Shown piece by piece: positions 1 to 8,771 of a stretch of DNA of 53,965 nucleotides. Under the pieces are notes generated by a model. The model was not told the origin of the DNA. It was given only the letters and a program-made list of their open reading frames with translations, and did no database searches. The first letter of the stretch is position 1. Every line of letters starts with the position of its first letter. Where the stretch lies: NCBI RefSeq assembly GCF_007859315.1, contig NZ_VOHA01000036.1, forward strand, positions 1 through 53,965, written 5' to 3'. Position numbers and translations under genes: made by a program. Origin of the DNA: Reyranella sp. CPCC 100927 (GTDB lineage: Bacteria > Pseudomonadota > Alphaproteobacteria > Reyranellales > Reyranellaceae).

Positions 1-9
1 GCGAGAAAA

Positions 10-51
10 CTGTCACCCATGTGCTGAGTACAATCTGTTACCCATGTGCTG
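10..51. repeat. Two direct repeats, possible IS21-type end remnant
   Basis: The 17-base words at 10-26 and 35-51 differ at one position; their shared core is ACCCATGTGCTG, with a period of 25 bp. Closely spaced repeats of this kind are typical of the termini of IS21-family elements. An apparent istB 3' remnant lies at 13370, but no transposase is present here and the window edge cuts the context. The IS assignment is inference. Confidence 0.35.
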
Positions 52-67
52 CGGTCGCACTAAGGCC

Positions 68-119
68 GGAGGGGGGCCCGACGAGATCTTTGTAATAAAG
101 ACCACGTCGGCTCCCCTCC
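68..119 (-). repeat. Dispersed palindromic repeat, copy 1
   Basis: An imperfect inverted repeat whose outer arms pair GGAGGGG with CCCCTCC and whose inner arms pair CGACG with CGTCG. Read on the minus strand it matches 24160-24210 closely: both contain GGGGAGCCGACGTGGT, a short variable middle, ACAAAGA, then CTCG. It is therefore a dispersed, REP-like intergenic element present at least twice in the window in opposite orientations. Confidence 0.7.
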
Positions 120-125
120 GCCCAC

Positions 126-187
126 CGACGTTTCGACGCCAAGCGTCGAAACGTCGTTGCGGGGCACCTCCCCACTGCGTGGGGAGG
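126..187. repeat. Two perfect hairpins upstream of the M20 peptidase gene
   Basis: The first hairpin has a 13-bp perfect stem (126-138 with 144-156) and loop CCAAG. The second has a 9-bp perfect stem (167-175 with 179-187) and loop TGC, ending 18 bases before the ATG at 206. They abut the palindromic repeat at 68-119 and may be part of one composite element. The second would lie in the 5' leader of the peptidase mRNA; any regulatory effect is inference. Confidence 0.6.
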
Positions 188-205
188 ACAATCTAAAGGA
201 CCACC

Positions 206-1342
206 ATGACAACACCACGCAACGCGTTCGACCCCGAGGATATTCTTGCCGGCATCCTGCGCTGGGTCCGCGTCGAAAGCCCGACCTACGATCGGGCTGC
301 CGTGAACCGCATGATGGACGTGGCCGCCGCCGACATGCGTGACCTGGGCGCCGCGATCGAACGCATCCCCGGCATCGACGGCTACGGCGACTGCCTGCGC
401 GCCACGGTCGGCGGCGCGCGCGACGGCCCGGGCGTCCTGGTGCTGGGCCACTTGGACACGGTGCATCCCGTCGGCACCATCGACGGCAGGCTGCCGGTGC
501 GGCGCGACGGCGATCGCGTCTATGGCCCCGGCATCTTCGACATGAAGGGCGGCATGTACCTGGCCGTGCATGCGCTGAAGGAAACCTTGCGCCAGCGCGG
601 CAAGCCCACCCTGCCGGTCACCTTCCTGTTCATCGCCGACGAGGAGGTCGGCAGTCCCACCACGCGGGCCATGATCGAGGCCGAGGCGCGGCGCCATCGC
701 TACGTGCTGGTGCCCGAGCCGTCGCGCGGCGGCACCGCGGTGACCGGGCGCCACGCCTTTCAGCGCTTCTGGGTCACCGTTCACGGCCGGCCGGCGCATG
801 CCGGCGCCACCCTGCGCCAGGGATCGAGCGCCATCAGCGCCATGGCACGCCTGATCCAGACGATCGAGGCGATGAGCGACTTCGAGCGCGGCGAGACCTA
901 TGCCGTGGGCGTGGTGCAGGGCGGCCAGTGGGTGAACGTGGTGCCGATCGAGTGCCGGGCCCAGGTGCTCTGCGTGTCGCCCACGGAAGACAGCGTCGAG
1001 CGGGTCCATCGCAACATGCTGGCGCTCGCCGGCGAGTCGGACGGCGTGCGGGTCGCCGTCGAACCCGGCCCGGTGCGGCCGTTGTTTCGCGCCCATGACG
1101 GCACCTTGGCGCTCTACGACCAGGCGCGTCGCCTGGCGGCCGATATCGGCTTCGACCTGCGGCACGGCCAGTTCGGCGGCGGCAGCGACGGCAACTTCAC
1201 CGGCGCGCTCGGCATCGCCACGCTCGACGGTTTGGGCGTCGACGGCGGCGGCGCCCACACGCACGAGGAACACCTGCTGGTCCCCTCGCTGGCCCCGCAC
1301 ACGCGCCTGCTGGCCAGCCTGTTCGAAACCCTGGGCAATTAG
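206..1342 (+). CDS. M20 family metallopeptidase (carboxypeptidase G2-like)
   Basis: A zinc-dependent amidohydrolase/carboxypeptidase of the M20 (ArgE/DapE/CPG2) family, 378 residues, the usual length. The family signature is complete: GHLDTVHP (residues 81-88, ligands His82 and Asp84 context), GIFDMKGG (bridging Asp112), the catalytic pair in ADEEVGS (Glu146-Glu147), GRPAHAG in the dimerisation lid, GGGSDGNFT, and the C-terminal His in HTHEEH near 351-356. The ATG at 206 follows AAAGGA at a normal distance. There is no signal peptide, so it is probably cytosolic. It is transcribed alone, between repeat elements. Substrate is not determinable; a glutamate carboxypeptidase or acyl-amino-acid hydrolase role is likely. 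Confidence 0.9.
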   Translation: MTTPRNAFDPEDILAGILRWVRVESPTYDRAAVNRMMDVAAADMRDLGAAIERIPGIDGYGDCLRATVGGARDGPGVLVLGHLDTVHPVGTIDGRLPVRRDGDRVYGPGIFDMKGGMYLAVHALKETLRQRGKPTLPVTFLFIADEEVGSPTTRAMIEAEARRHRYVLVPEPSRGGTAVTGRHAFQRFWVTVHGRPAHAGATLRQGSSAISAMARLIQTIEAMSDFERGETYAVGVVQGGQWVNVVPIECRAQVLCVSPTEDSVERVHRNMLALAGESDGVRVAVEPGPVRPLFRAHDGTLALYDQARRLAADIGFDLRHGQFGGGSDGNFTGALGIATLDGLGVDGGGAHTHEEHLLVPSLAPHTRLLASLFETLGN

Positions 1343-1343
1343 T

Positions 1344-1512
1344 TCTCTATCCCGCTGTGCGGGAGAGGGAGGGGCCATTGCGCATCGGGATCAAGGACGA
1401 GATTTCCCTGGGAGCGCGGGCAGCCTGCCCTGAGCTTGCCGAAGGGTCCCGCCCGCTCATGTCAGGCGAAAGCAAAGCTTTCGCTTTGATGCGGGCGGAC
1501 GCCCGCGCTCCC
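1344..1512. repeat. Composite inverted repeats between peptidase and autotransporter genes
   Basis: A partial copy of the CTCTCCCGC...GCGGGAGAGG repeat (about 1344-1381, compare 21238 and 27579) is followed by a long inverted repeat. Its perfect 12-bp outer arms GGGAGCGCGGGC lie at 1410-1421 and 1501-1512, and an inner 8-bp hairpin (1466-1473 with 1477-1484, loop AAA) lies between them. It sits between two convergent genes and could serve as a bidirectional terminator, although neither strand shows a clear T-run. Confidence 0.65.
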
Positions 1513-1518
1513 GGAAAG

Positions 1519-4500
1519 TCAGAACCTGTAGGTGAGGTTGCCCTTGAAAGCGTGGTCGTGGGCGCCTGAGGCGAGGATGCCTGAGTAGGCGGCACCGACG
1601 GTGAAGGCCTTGCCGACCTTGAGATCGAAGCCGGCCTCGACGACGACGGCGTTGCGCGCGATCGGCACGCCCTCGACGCCGAACGACGCGCCGCCGGCGA
1701 ACGCCAGGCGCGCCGCTGGTGTCACATCGCCGAAGGCATGGCGCCAGCCCAAGGTGCCGCGCAAGGTGAGCGTCTTGTTGTCGCCGTTCCATACCTGAGC
1801 CGCGGCGCGAACGCCGAGTGTCGAGAACAGGTTGCTGTCGCTGCCGCCGCGGGCGCGCAGCGCTGCGATGCCGCCGCGCTCGCCGAAGCGGTTGGTGCTG
1901 AGATGGACCCACGCAAGGTTGGCGAACGGCTCCACCGCGACGTCCCCCAGCGCCAACGCATAGCCGACATCGCCGAAGACCTGCGTGGTGCGCGCCTTGT
2001 AGTCGGCACGGGCGGCGTCGGCGACACCGGGGAAGGCGATGCTGCGCGAGCTGTCGATGGAGTGCCACGTGTGCGACGCACCGAGGCGCAGGCCGATCGG
2101 CCCGAATTGGGCGCCGCCGTAGAGGGCGAGGTGATAGGAGTCGATGGTGGCGCGTGAAGAGCGGCCGTCGACGTCGATGGTCGAGCGGCTGTATCCGGTG
2201 GCGAGACCGACGGTCCAGGTCTCGGCGATCCTGGTGTCGGCGCCGATGAAGAAGCCGCCTGTCGTGCGCTTGGCGGAAGCGGCGTTGCCGTCGCCGGAGG
2301 TACGGGCGATGGCGCCGAAGCCCTGGAACCAGGCGGTGATGGCGGTGCCGTCCTGCGGCCGCTGGCTCTGGTCGGTGGCCTGGGCCAGGGCGGCGAACTG
2401 CGGCGCGGCCCCCGTCGAAGACATGCCGGACAGCCGCGTGCGTGTGACGACCGCATCGCGCAGGTAGTGGCTGTCCTCGATCAACGCGCTCCTGGTCGAA
2501 GCGTGGACCTCGCCGGAGATCGCGTTGAAGGCCTGCCGCGCCGATGCGGCATCGGTGAGGCTGGCGATGGCATCGTAGAGCGCATTGCCGGCACCGAGGC
2601 TCCCGGCGCCATTGGCGGCGGCGCACTGGTTGGCCGAACCGGCAAGACTGCAGAACGTGACGCCATTGCGCGTGACGAGCAGGAAGACGTTGTTGAGATC
2701 GTAGGCCAGCGTCAGGTCGATGAAAGGCAGGTTCTGGGTGAAGCCGGTGAAGGTGCCGGTGACGCCGGCATCGGCGGTGAGGATGGTGTAGCGCGTGCCG
2801 GGTGTGTAGCTGCCGGTGGCCTTGATCACCGACACTGTACCGCCGGTGATCGTCGCGGTGCCGGTGGCGTGCAGCAGGTCGCTGCCGCCAGCGGGTTCGA
2901 TCTCGACCTCGTAGGTCGTGCCAGGTGCGAAGCTGACGTTGCCGGCGACGTTGAGCGTGCCGATGGAGTTGCCGGGCGCCACCGTGCCACCGGTGGCGAC
3001 GATGCCGCCCACGGCGCCGGTGCCGGCCAGCGTGCCGGCGGTGACGCTGACGATGGAGCTGGCGATGGCGCCGTTCACCGTGAGGCGGCCGGCGGTCAGT
3101 GTCGTGGCGCCGCTGTAGGTACTGGTGCCGGTGAGCGTGAGCGTGCCGGTGCCGGCTTTCACCAGGCCGCCGGTGCCGCCGATGGCACCGGCAAAAATGG
3201 TGTCCGTGCTCGAGGCCATCGTCAGCATGTTGGCGCCCAGGGTCACGATCGATCCGCTGACGCCGCCCAGGTTCTGCACGGTCTGATCGGTGCCCAGCGC
3301 GAGTGTGGCGCCCGATGCGCTGAGCGTGACCGAACGGCTGGTCGCGATCGCGTCCGTGGTGGCCAGCAGCAGGGTACCGCCGGCGATGGTGGTGGCACCG
3401 GTGTAGGTGTTGGTGCCGCCCAGTGCCTGAAGGCCGGTGCCTGTTTTGACCAGGCCGCCGCTGCCGGTGATCACACCGCTGAAGATCGAGTTGGCGGTGT
3501 TCACGGTCAGCGTGTTGGCGCCCAGCACCACGGTGCCGCCGGCACTGCCGGAGAGTGACTGCACGGTCTGATCGCCGGCGGCGGTGATATCGAACGTGGC
3601 CCCTGCGAGAATGACCACCCCCCTGCTCAGGGCGATGGAGCCGCCAGGTCCCAGCGCCAGGGTGCCGCCGGAGACGTTGGTGACGCCGGTGTGGGTGTTG
3701 GCGCCAGTGAGCGTCTGCGTGGCGGCGCCGTCCTTGAACAGGACGCCGCCGCCGGAGAAGATTCCGGCGAAGGTGGTGTCGGTGGTGGACGTGATGATGA
3801 GGTTGCCGCCCAGCACGACGCTGGAGCCGGCGACGCCGGCAAGGTTACGCACGAACGAATTGCCGGCGGCGGCGATGTCGAGCGTGGCGCCGGATGCGCT
3901 GAGCGTCACGGCACTGCTGGCGGCGATGGAACCGCCGGTGCCGATGCGCAGGGTGCCGGCGCTGACGGTGGTGGCGCCGGTGTAGGTGTTGGCGCCGGTC
4001 AGCACCAGGGTGCCGCCGCCGATCTTGTTGAGGCCCGTGGCGGTGCCGTCGGCGATGATCGAGCCGATGGTGGCGGTGATGCTGCTGTCGACCGTGATGG
4101 TGCCCGCCGTGCCGCTGGCGGGCGCCAGCGTCAGGTTGCTGCCGCTCACCACATAGCCGTTGGTCGAGAACTGCAGGGTGTCGAACGCCTGCGGTCCGCC
4201 GACGGTGACGGCGCCGCCGGCGGCGCCGGCGAAGACGGCGACCGAACCGGCCCAGGTGCTGTTGATGCCGGCCTGGCCGGGCTGGCCGGTCCAGTTGGTA
4301 CCGGCGCCGTTCCAGGTGCCGGCGCCGCCGTCGACATTGCCGTTGCCGGTGCTGTCGCCGCCGTCCCAGAACTGCAGCTGCTGGCCGGCGCCGATGACGG
4401 CGAGGTTGACCTGGTTGGGAATGCTCGTCTGCAGCTGCTGGTTCACGACCGTGAAGCCGCCGGTGCCGGTCACCGTGGTGCTGGCGAAGGAACCCGACAG

Positions 4501-7500
4501 CGTGCCGCCGTAGTTGAACAGGCGATAGTAGCCGCCGGCGGCGGCCTGCGCCTGCAGGGCGCCGCCCAGGGTGAGGTTGTTGGTGACGATGACGAGGTCG
4601 TTGCTGGCGCCGCCGACGATACCCGGTGCGTTGAGCTCGAAGACCGACGTCGAGCCGCCGTTGAGCGTCAGCGTGCCGACGGTGAGCGTGCCGGGGCTGG
4701 CGCCGGCCGACAGCGTGCCGTTGACGGTGACCCCGCCGGCGATGGTGCCGCCGCCGCTCAGCGTGCCGCTTTCGCCGACCGTGACCGCGCCGCCCAAGGC
4801 GCCGTCGACCCGCAATGTGCCGCTGGCGACCGTCGTTGAACCTGCGAATGCGCTGCTGTCGGCGGTCAGCACGGTGGTGCCGGTGCCGATCTGGCGCAGC
4901 GCGCCGTTGCCGCTGATGGCGCCGTCGAACGTGTAGAGGCCCGAGCGATAGATCGCGAGCGTGCCGTTGTTGACGATGCCGCCGGTGATCGCGCCCGTGG
5001 CGCCGCCGTTGCCCAGCTGCAGGGCGCCGCGGTTGAAGATCTGGGTGCCGCCGCTGTAGGTGTTGTCGGCGGTGAGGACCGTGGTGCCGGCGGCCTGGAT
5101 CAAGTCCCCAGCGCCGGAGATCACGCCGTCCAGGACCAGCCCGCCGGCCCGGTTGATGAAGAGTCTGCCATTGTTGATCACATTGCCGGTGATCGCGCCC
5201 GTCGCGCCGCCGCTGCCCAGCTGCAGGACACCGGCGCTGATGGTGGTGCCGCCGGTATAGGTGTTGTTGGCGGTGAGGATCGTGGTGCCGGGGCCGGCCT
5301 GGTGCAGCGCACCGCTGCCGAAGATCACGCCGTCCAGGACCACGCCGTTCCGGTTGATGGCGAGCACGCCATTGTTGATTACATTGCCGGTGATCGAGCC
5401 CGTGGCGCCGCCGTTGCCCAGCTGCAAGGTGCCGGCGCTGATGGTGGTGCCGCCGCTGTAGGTGTTGGCGCCGGTGAGCGTGAGCGTGCCGGTGCCTGAT
5501 TTGATCAGGTCGCCGCCGGCACCGCTGATGACACCGGCGAAGGTGGTGTTCGTGCTCGACACGACCGTCAGCGCGTTGCTGCCCAGCGTCACGCTCGACC
5601 CGGCGACGCCACCGAGGTTCCGCACCGTCGTGTCGCTGCCCGCCGCGAGCGTGGCGCCTGACGCGCTCAGCGTGACCGAACTGCTGGTCGCGATCGCGTC
5701 CGTGGCGGCCAGCAGCAGGGTGCCGCCGGTGATGGTGGTGGCGCCGGTGTAGGTGTTGGTGCCGGTCAGTCCCTGAAGGCCGGCGCCTGATTTGACCAGG
5801 CCGCCGGTGCCGGTGATCGTGCCGGAGAAGTTCGCGCTGTCGGCGCCTGTGGTGAGCGTGTTGGCGCCCAGGGCGACGGTGGCGCCGGCTTCACCACCCA
5901 GAACGCGGAGCGTCTGGTCGCCGCCGCCGGCGATGTCGAGCGTGGCGCCGGCGTTGAGGGCGACGAACGCGCTCGGGGCAATGGAGCCGCCGGATCCCAG
6001 CGCCAGGGTGCCGCTGGTGATGAAGGTCGCGCCGGTATAGGTACTGGCGCCGGTCAGGGTCAGCCTGCCGGCGCCGGTCTTGCGCAGTTCGGCGCTGCCG
6101 GAGATCGTACCGGCGAAGGCCGTGTCGGTGGTGGAGGCCACGGTGAGGTTGCTGCCCAGCACGACGCTGGTGCCGGCGACGCCGGCGAGGTTCCGTACGG
6201 TCTGATCATTGCCCGGTGCGATGTCGAGCGTGGCGCCCGATGCGCTGAGCGTCACGGCACTGCTGGCGGCGATGGTGCCGCCGACGCCGATGCGCAGCGT
6301 GCCGCCGCTGATGACGGTGGCGCCGGTATAGGTGTTGGCGCCGGTCAGCACCAGGGTGCCGGCGCCCAGCTTGGCGAGGCCACCGGTGCCCGACAGCACC
6401 TGGCCCGCCGTGAAACTGTTGGCCGGATCGGCGATGTCGAAGCCGCCGCCGCCGGGGCCCCAGGTGATCGTGCGCGGGGTCGACGTGAAGCCGGTGCCGG
6501 TGACCCGCAGCGTGCCGCCGTCGAACGAGAGACCGCCGGCGGCATCTCCCAGGGCGGTGTCGGCGAGCACGGCAAGGGTGCCGCCGTTCAGGACCGTGCC
6601 GCCGGTATAGGTGTTGGCCGCCAGCAGCGTGGTCGTGCCGCTGAAGACGCGCACGGTGGCGCCGCCGTTGATCTGCGGCACGAAGATGTAGGCGGCGCTC
6701 GTGTGATTGAAGTTGATCTCGCTGCCGGGGCTGCCGCCAGAGATGCCCGTGATGTTGAGGGTGCCGGGCGCGACCGCCGCGTCGCCGGGCGCGGCGCCGA
6801 TGTTGATGAAGCCCCTGGGCGTACCGCCGCTGGGGCCGATTTCGATAGAGCCGGCGCCGGCGTTGACCGTCACCGTGCCACCGTTGGCCACGGTCAGCCT
6901 GCCGGTGGCGCTGAGGCCTGCGCCAAGGAACAAATTCTGTCCCACCACAAGGCTCGATCCCGTGCCGCTGACCGTCGCGCTGCCGTCGGCGTCCTGGTCG
7001 AAGCCGAGGAGGAGCCGCCCGGTGAACGTTACCGTACCGCCATTGAGGACATTGATCGTGCCGTTACCATTGCCCCGGCTGACGTCTGCGTCCGACGATG
7101 TGAACTGCGATCCTGGTCCGGTCACGGTCAGCGTTCCCGTCGACCCGCCGGTGGCGATTGAAAGTCGACCACCAACCGAGACAACCCCCCCATTGCTGAT
7201 CGTGAGAGAACCGGTTCCGGGTTGGCCGATACCCAAGTTGCCGAAGAGGATATCCGTGATCGTCCACCGCGAGCCGGCGCCGTCCACGACGGCGGCGCCG
7301 ACAGTGCCAAAGCTGTCTCCAATTGTGGCGTTCCTCGAGGTCAACGTGCCGCCGTTGCGAATGGTGAGCATGCTCGTGCTGGCACTGCTCACGTTCACAC
7401 CGGAGGCGGCTGCCGCGATCGCGTCGATGATCGCGCTGCCACCGTTGTCCACCCGGACGAAACTGCCCGCTGTCGGTACCGCCCCGGTGCTCCAGTTCGC

Positions 7501-7650
7501 AGGGTCCTGCCAGGCCCCTTCACCCGGATTGACCCAGTTGACGACTTGGGCGGCGGCGGGAAGAGGCAGGGCGAGGGTGCTCAGCAGCGCCCATTTGAAA
7601 ATGTGATGCTCGAAACGACGCGACCCGCAATGATTCACCAGCAGCCCCAT
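1519..7650 (-). CDS. Large autotransporter with PATR-type beta-strand repeats
   Basis: A type V secretion (autotransporter) protein of 2043 residues. The N-terminus (about 1-35) has a charged leader, a hydrophobic core and ALPLPAAAQ, an extended Sec signal. Residues about 36-1750 form a Gly/Thr/Ser-rich passenger built from many autotransporter-associated beta-strand repeats (recurring LTGANTYTGATTISGGTL-like units), expected to fold as a beta-helix at the cell surface. The last ~270 residues (from about ITAWFQGFGA) are a beta-barrel translocator ending in aromatic Phe (LTYRF), the signal for outer-membrane insertion. No protease triad is evident in the passenger, so adhesion or surface display is more likely than proteolysis. 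It is monocistronic and convergent with the M20 gene. Confidence 0.93.
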   Translation of the reverse strand: MGLLVNHCGSRRFEHHIFKWALLSTLALPLPAAAQVVNWVNPGEGAWQDPANWSTGAVPTAGSFVRVDNGGSAIIDAIAAAASGVNVSSASTSMLTIRNGGTLTSRNATIGDSFGTVGAAVVDGAGSRWTITDILFGNLGIGQPGTGSLTISNGGVVSVGGRLSIATGGSTGTLTVTGPGSQFTSSDADVSRGNGNGTINVLNGGTVTFTGRLLLGFDQDADGSATVSGTGSSLVVGQNLFLGAGLSATGRLTVANGGTVTVNAGAGSIEIGPSGGTPRGFINIGAAPGDAAVAPGTLNITGISGGSPGSEINFNHTSAAYIFVPQINGGATVRVFSGTTTLLAANTYTGGTVLNGGTLAVLADTALGDAAGGLSFDGGTLRVTGTGFTSTPRTITWGPGGGGFDIADPANSFTAGQVLSGTGGLAKLGAGTLVLTGANTYTGATVISGGTLRIGVGGTIAASSAVTLSASGATLDIAPGNDQTVRNLAGVAGTSVVLGSNLTVASTTDTAFAGTISGSAELRKTGAGRLTLTGASTYTGATFITSGTLALGSGGSIAPSAFVALNAGATLDIAGGGDQTLRVLGGEAGATVALGANTLTTGADSANFSGTITGTGGLVKSGAGLQGLTGTNTYTGATTITGGTLLLAATDAIATSSSVTLSASGATLAAGSDTTVRNLGGVAGSSVTLGSNALTVVSSTNTTFAGVISGAGGDLIKSGTGTLTLTGANTYSGGTTISAGTLQLGNGGATGSITGNVINNGVLAINRNGVVLDGVIFGSGALHQAGPGTTILTANNTYTGGTTISAGVLQLGSGGATGAITGNVINNGRLFINRAGGLVLDGVISGAGDLIQAAGTTVLTADNTYSGGTQIFNRGALQLGNGGATGAITGGIVNNGTLAIYRSGLYTFDGAISGNGALRQIGTGTTVLTADSSAFAGSTTVASGTLRVDGALGGAVTVGESGTLSGGGTIAGGVTVNGTLSAGASPGTLTVGTLTLNGGSTSVFELNAPGIVGGASNDLVIVTNNLTLGGALQAQAAAGGYYRLFNYGGTLSGSFASTTVTGTGGFTVVNQQLQTSIPNQVNLAVIGAGQQLQFWDGGDSTGNGNVDGGAGTWNGAGTNWTGQPGQAGINSTWAGSVAVFAGAAGGAVTVGGPQAFDTLQFSTNGYVVSGSNLTLAPASGTAGTITVDSSITATIGSIIADGTATGLNKIGGGTLVLTGANTYTGATTVSAGTLRIGTGGSIAASSAVTLSASGATLDIAAAGNSFVRNLAGVAGSSVVLGGNLIITSTTDTTFAGIFSGGGVLFKDGAATQTLTGANTHTGVTNVSGGTLALGPGGSIALSRGVVILAGATFDITAAGDQTVQSLSGSAGGTVVLGANTLTVNTANSIFSGVITGSGGLVKTGTGLQALGGTNTYTGATTIAGGTLLLATTDAIATSRSVTLSASGATLALGTDQTVQNLGGVSGSIVTLGANMLTMASSTDTIFAGAIGGTGGLVKAGTGTLTLTGTSTYSGATTLTAGRLTVNGAIASSIVSVTAGTLAGTGAVGGIVATGGTVAPGNSIGTLNVAGNVSFAPGTTYEVEIEPAGGSDLLHATGTATITGGTVSVIKATGSYTPGTRYTILTADAGVTGTFTGFTQNLPFIDLTLAYDLNNVFLLVTRNGVTFCSLAGSANQCAAANGAGSLGAGNALYDAIASLTDAASARQAFNAISGEVHASTRSALIEDSHYLRDAVVTRTRLSGMSSTGAAPQFAALAQATDQSQRPQDGTAITAWFQGFGAIARTSGDGNAASAKRTTGGFFIGADTRIAETWTVGLATGYSRSTIDVDGRSSRATIDSYHLALYGGAQFGPIGLRLGASHTWHSIDSSRSIAFPGVADAARADYKARTTQVFGDVGYALALGDVAVEPFANLAWVHLSTNRFGERGGIAALRARGGSDSNLFSTLGVRAAAQVWNGDNKTLTLRGTLGWRHAFGDVTPAARLAFAGGASFGVEGVPIARNAVVVEAGFDLKVGKAFTVGAAYSGILASGAHDHAFKGNLTYRF
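4853..5461 (-). repeat. Three tandem ~201-bp units inside the autotransporter passenger
   Basis: Three consecutive passenger segments of about 67-69 residues share TYSGGT, LQLGNGGATGSITG, NNG.LAI, a V/F-DG-I-G stretch and TT.LTA. At DNA level 5060-5260 and 5261-5461 are clearly homologous 201-bp units and a third lies at about 4853-5059. Such units are prone to recombination and phase- or length-variation of the surface domain. Confidence 0.75.
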
Positions 7651-7851
7651 GACGCGACACTCATCATTGAACGTCCAAATTAATTGGATCGACCTTACAC
7701 ATTTGGCGGTGGTGTGAATGCAGGTGCAGACAAGAGAATGAACCGGAATCGGAGTGAATCATTCCGCAAATGGCGGACAAGCACACCGGCTGTTCAGCAC
7801 CTGCACAGCGCCGGCTTGTCTGGGCAGGGCGCCGCTGTCAGAACGTCGGCG

Positions 7852-8382
7852 ATGTCAAAGGAAATCAGCAAATTTCTCAGCTACGTCTTGCGGCATGCGC
7901 CCGAGACGATCGATCTGCGTCTTGACGCCAACGGCTGGGCCGATGTCGGCGCGCTCCTGGCCAAGGCCAAGAAGGCCGGCCGGCGCATCGATCTCGAAAC
8001 GCTGCGCGCGGTCGTGGCGGAGAACGACAAGCAGCGGTTCACGTTGTCCGCGGACGGCCGCCGTATTCGTGCCGCGCAAGGCCACTCGATCGTGGTCGAT
8101 CTCGGGCTGGCGCCGGCCGAGCCACCGGCCCTGCTGTACCACGGCACGGCGACTCGAAACCTCGATGCGATCTTTGCCGAAGGATTGCAGCCCGGCCGGC
8201 GGCAAAAGGTGCATCTGTCCATCGACGGCGAAATGGCCGCCAAGGTCGGCCAGCGTCACGGCAAGCCGACAGTCCTCAAGGTGGATGCCGGCCGCATGCA
8301 CGCCGACGGCCTGCACTTCTGGCGTGCGGACAACGGCGTATGGCTCACCGATCACGTGCCGGCCAGGTACCTCTCGTTTTGA
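7852..8382 (+). CDS. kptA: RNA 2'-phosphotransferase (KptA/Tpt1 family)
   Basis: Tpt1/KptA enzymes move an RNA internal 2'-phosphate onto NAD+, giving ADP-ribose 1'',2''-cyclic phosphate. The protein from ATG 7852 has 176 residues, the usual bacterial size. It shows the N-terminal winged-helix signature [10 protein letters not shown] (residues 9-18, with the RNA-contacting Arg-His), the middle ETLRAVV..ND..RF stretch, and the NAD-binding lobe starting LYHGTA (His97-Gly98-Thr99), followed by [10 protein letters not shown] and VLKVDAGRM. An in-frame ATG at 7684 would add 56 residues that match nothing in the family, so the internal ATG is preferred. The bacterial substrate is unknown because most bacteria lack the matching tRNA splicing ligase. 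Confidence 0.93.
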   Translation: MSKEISKFLSYVLRHAPETIDLRLDANGWADVGALLAKAKKAGRRIDLETLRAVVAENDKQRFTLSADGRRIRAAQGHSIVVDLGLAPAEPPALLYHGTATRNLDAIFAEGLQPGRRQKVHLSIDGEMAAKVGQRHGKPTVLKVDAGRMHADGLHFWRADNGVWLTDHVPARYLSF

Positions 8383-8423
8383 CGGTTCTCGAGTGCCGGT
8401 TTTGGGCGGGCGGAACATGTGCT

Positions 8424-8450
8424 GTACGGCAAGCGTGAGCTTGGCCGTAC
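8424..8450 (+). terminator. Stem-loop 41 bases downstream of kptA
   Basis: GTACGGCAAGC pairs with GCTTGGCCGTAC apart from one bulged G, around a GTGA loop. Position and strength suit a transcript-end hairpin for kptA, but there is no T-run, so intrinsic termination is uncertain. Confidence 0.35.
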
Positions 8451-8667
8451 GATGCGGGCGCTCGTAGCCCTGATTGGTAACGAGCCCCGGCCATGGGGCC
8501 ACCGGTCATCCCCGATGTCCACCGAACGATCCACGGAAGCCTGGCAACTTCTTGGCTTGCATCACCGTTCTGCGCTCCCGGTGGCCGCGAAAAAACCTGA
8601 GCGTGGCCCTGATGGCATGCGGCGCGCTGGGGCCTCGTGCCGCCATAAGGTCGGCTTCACGCCTATC

Positions 8668-8692
8668 GGAACTCGGTCAAGCTGACGACGTA
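8668..8692 (+). promoter_or_regulatory. Candidate EcfG (general stress sigma) promoter of the PAS kinase gene
   Basis: GGAAC at 8668-8672, then 16 bases, then CGTA at 8689-8692. The alphaproteobacterial EcfG consensus is GGAAC, a 16-17 base spacer, and CGTT, so one base differs. The site is 80 bases upstream of the kinase start. This is a motif match only. Confidence 0.3.
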
Positions 8693-8771
8693 ATACTTTT
8701 CTCGATAAGATCAGCAGGGTAATGGACCTGCGTCGCGGGACGACAGGGACGAGCGTTCCAGAAAGGCTGCC

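Larger units (their letters stand above)
8383..8771. other. Gene-free stretch between kptA and the sensor kinase
   Basis: No convincing coding frame is seen; short frames here lack family resemblance and plausible start signals. It holds a strong stem-loop downstream of kptA (8424-8450) and a candidate EcfG-type promoter (8668-8692). The last ~80 bases are less GC-rich than the surroundings, as expected of a promoter region. Confidence 0.5.

Noticed and set aside
2467-4839. Long plus-strand frames (2467-3558, 3691-4839)
   Set aside because: Opposite strand of the autotransporter repeats; their own repetitiveness mirrors the passenger.
4853-5461. Possible CRISPR-like array
   Set aside because: Repeats are 201-bp coding units without spacers of CRISPR type; no cas genes.
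7684-7851. N-terminal extension of KptA
   Set aside because: The 56 extra residues match nothing in the family; the internal ATG gives the standard protein.
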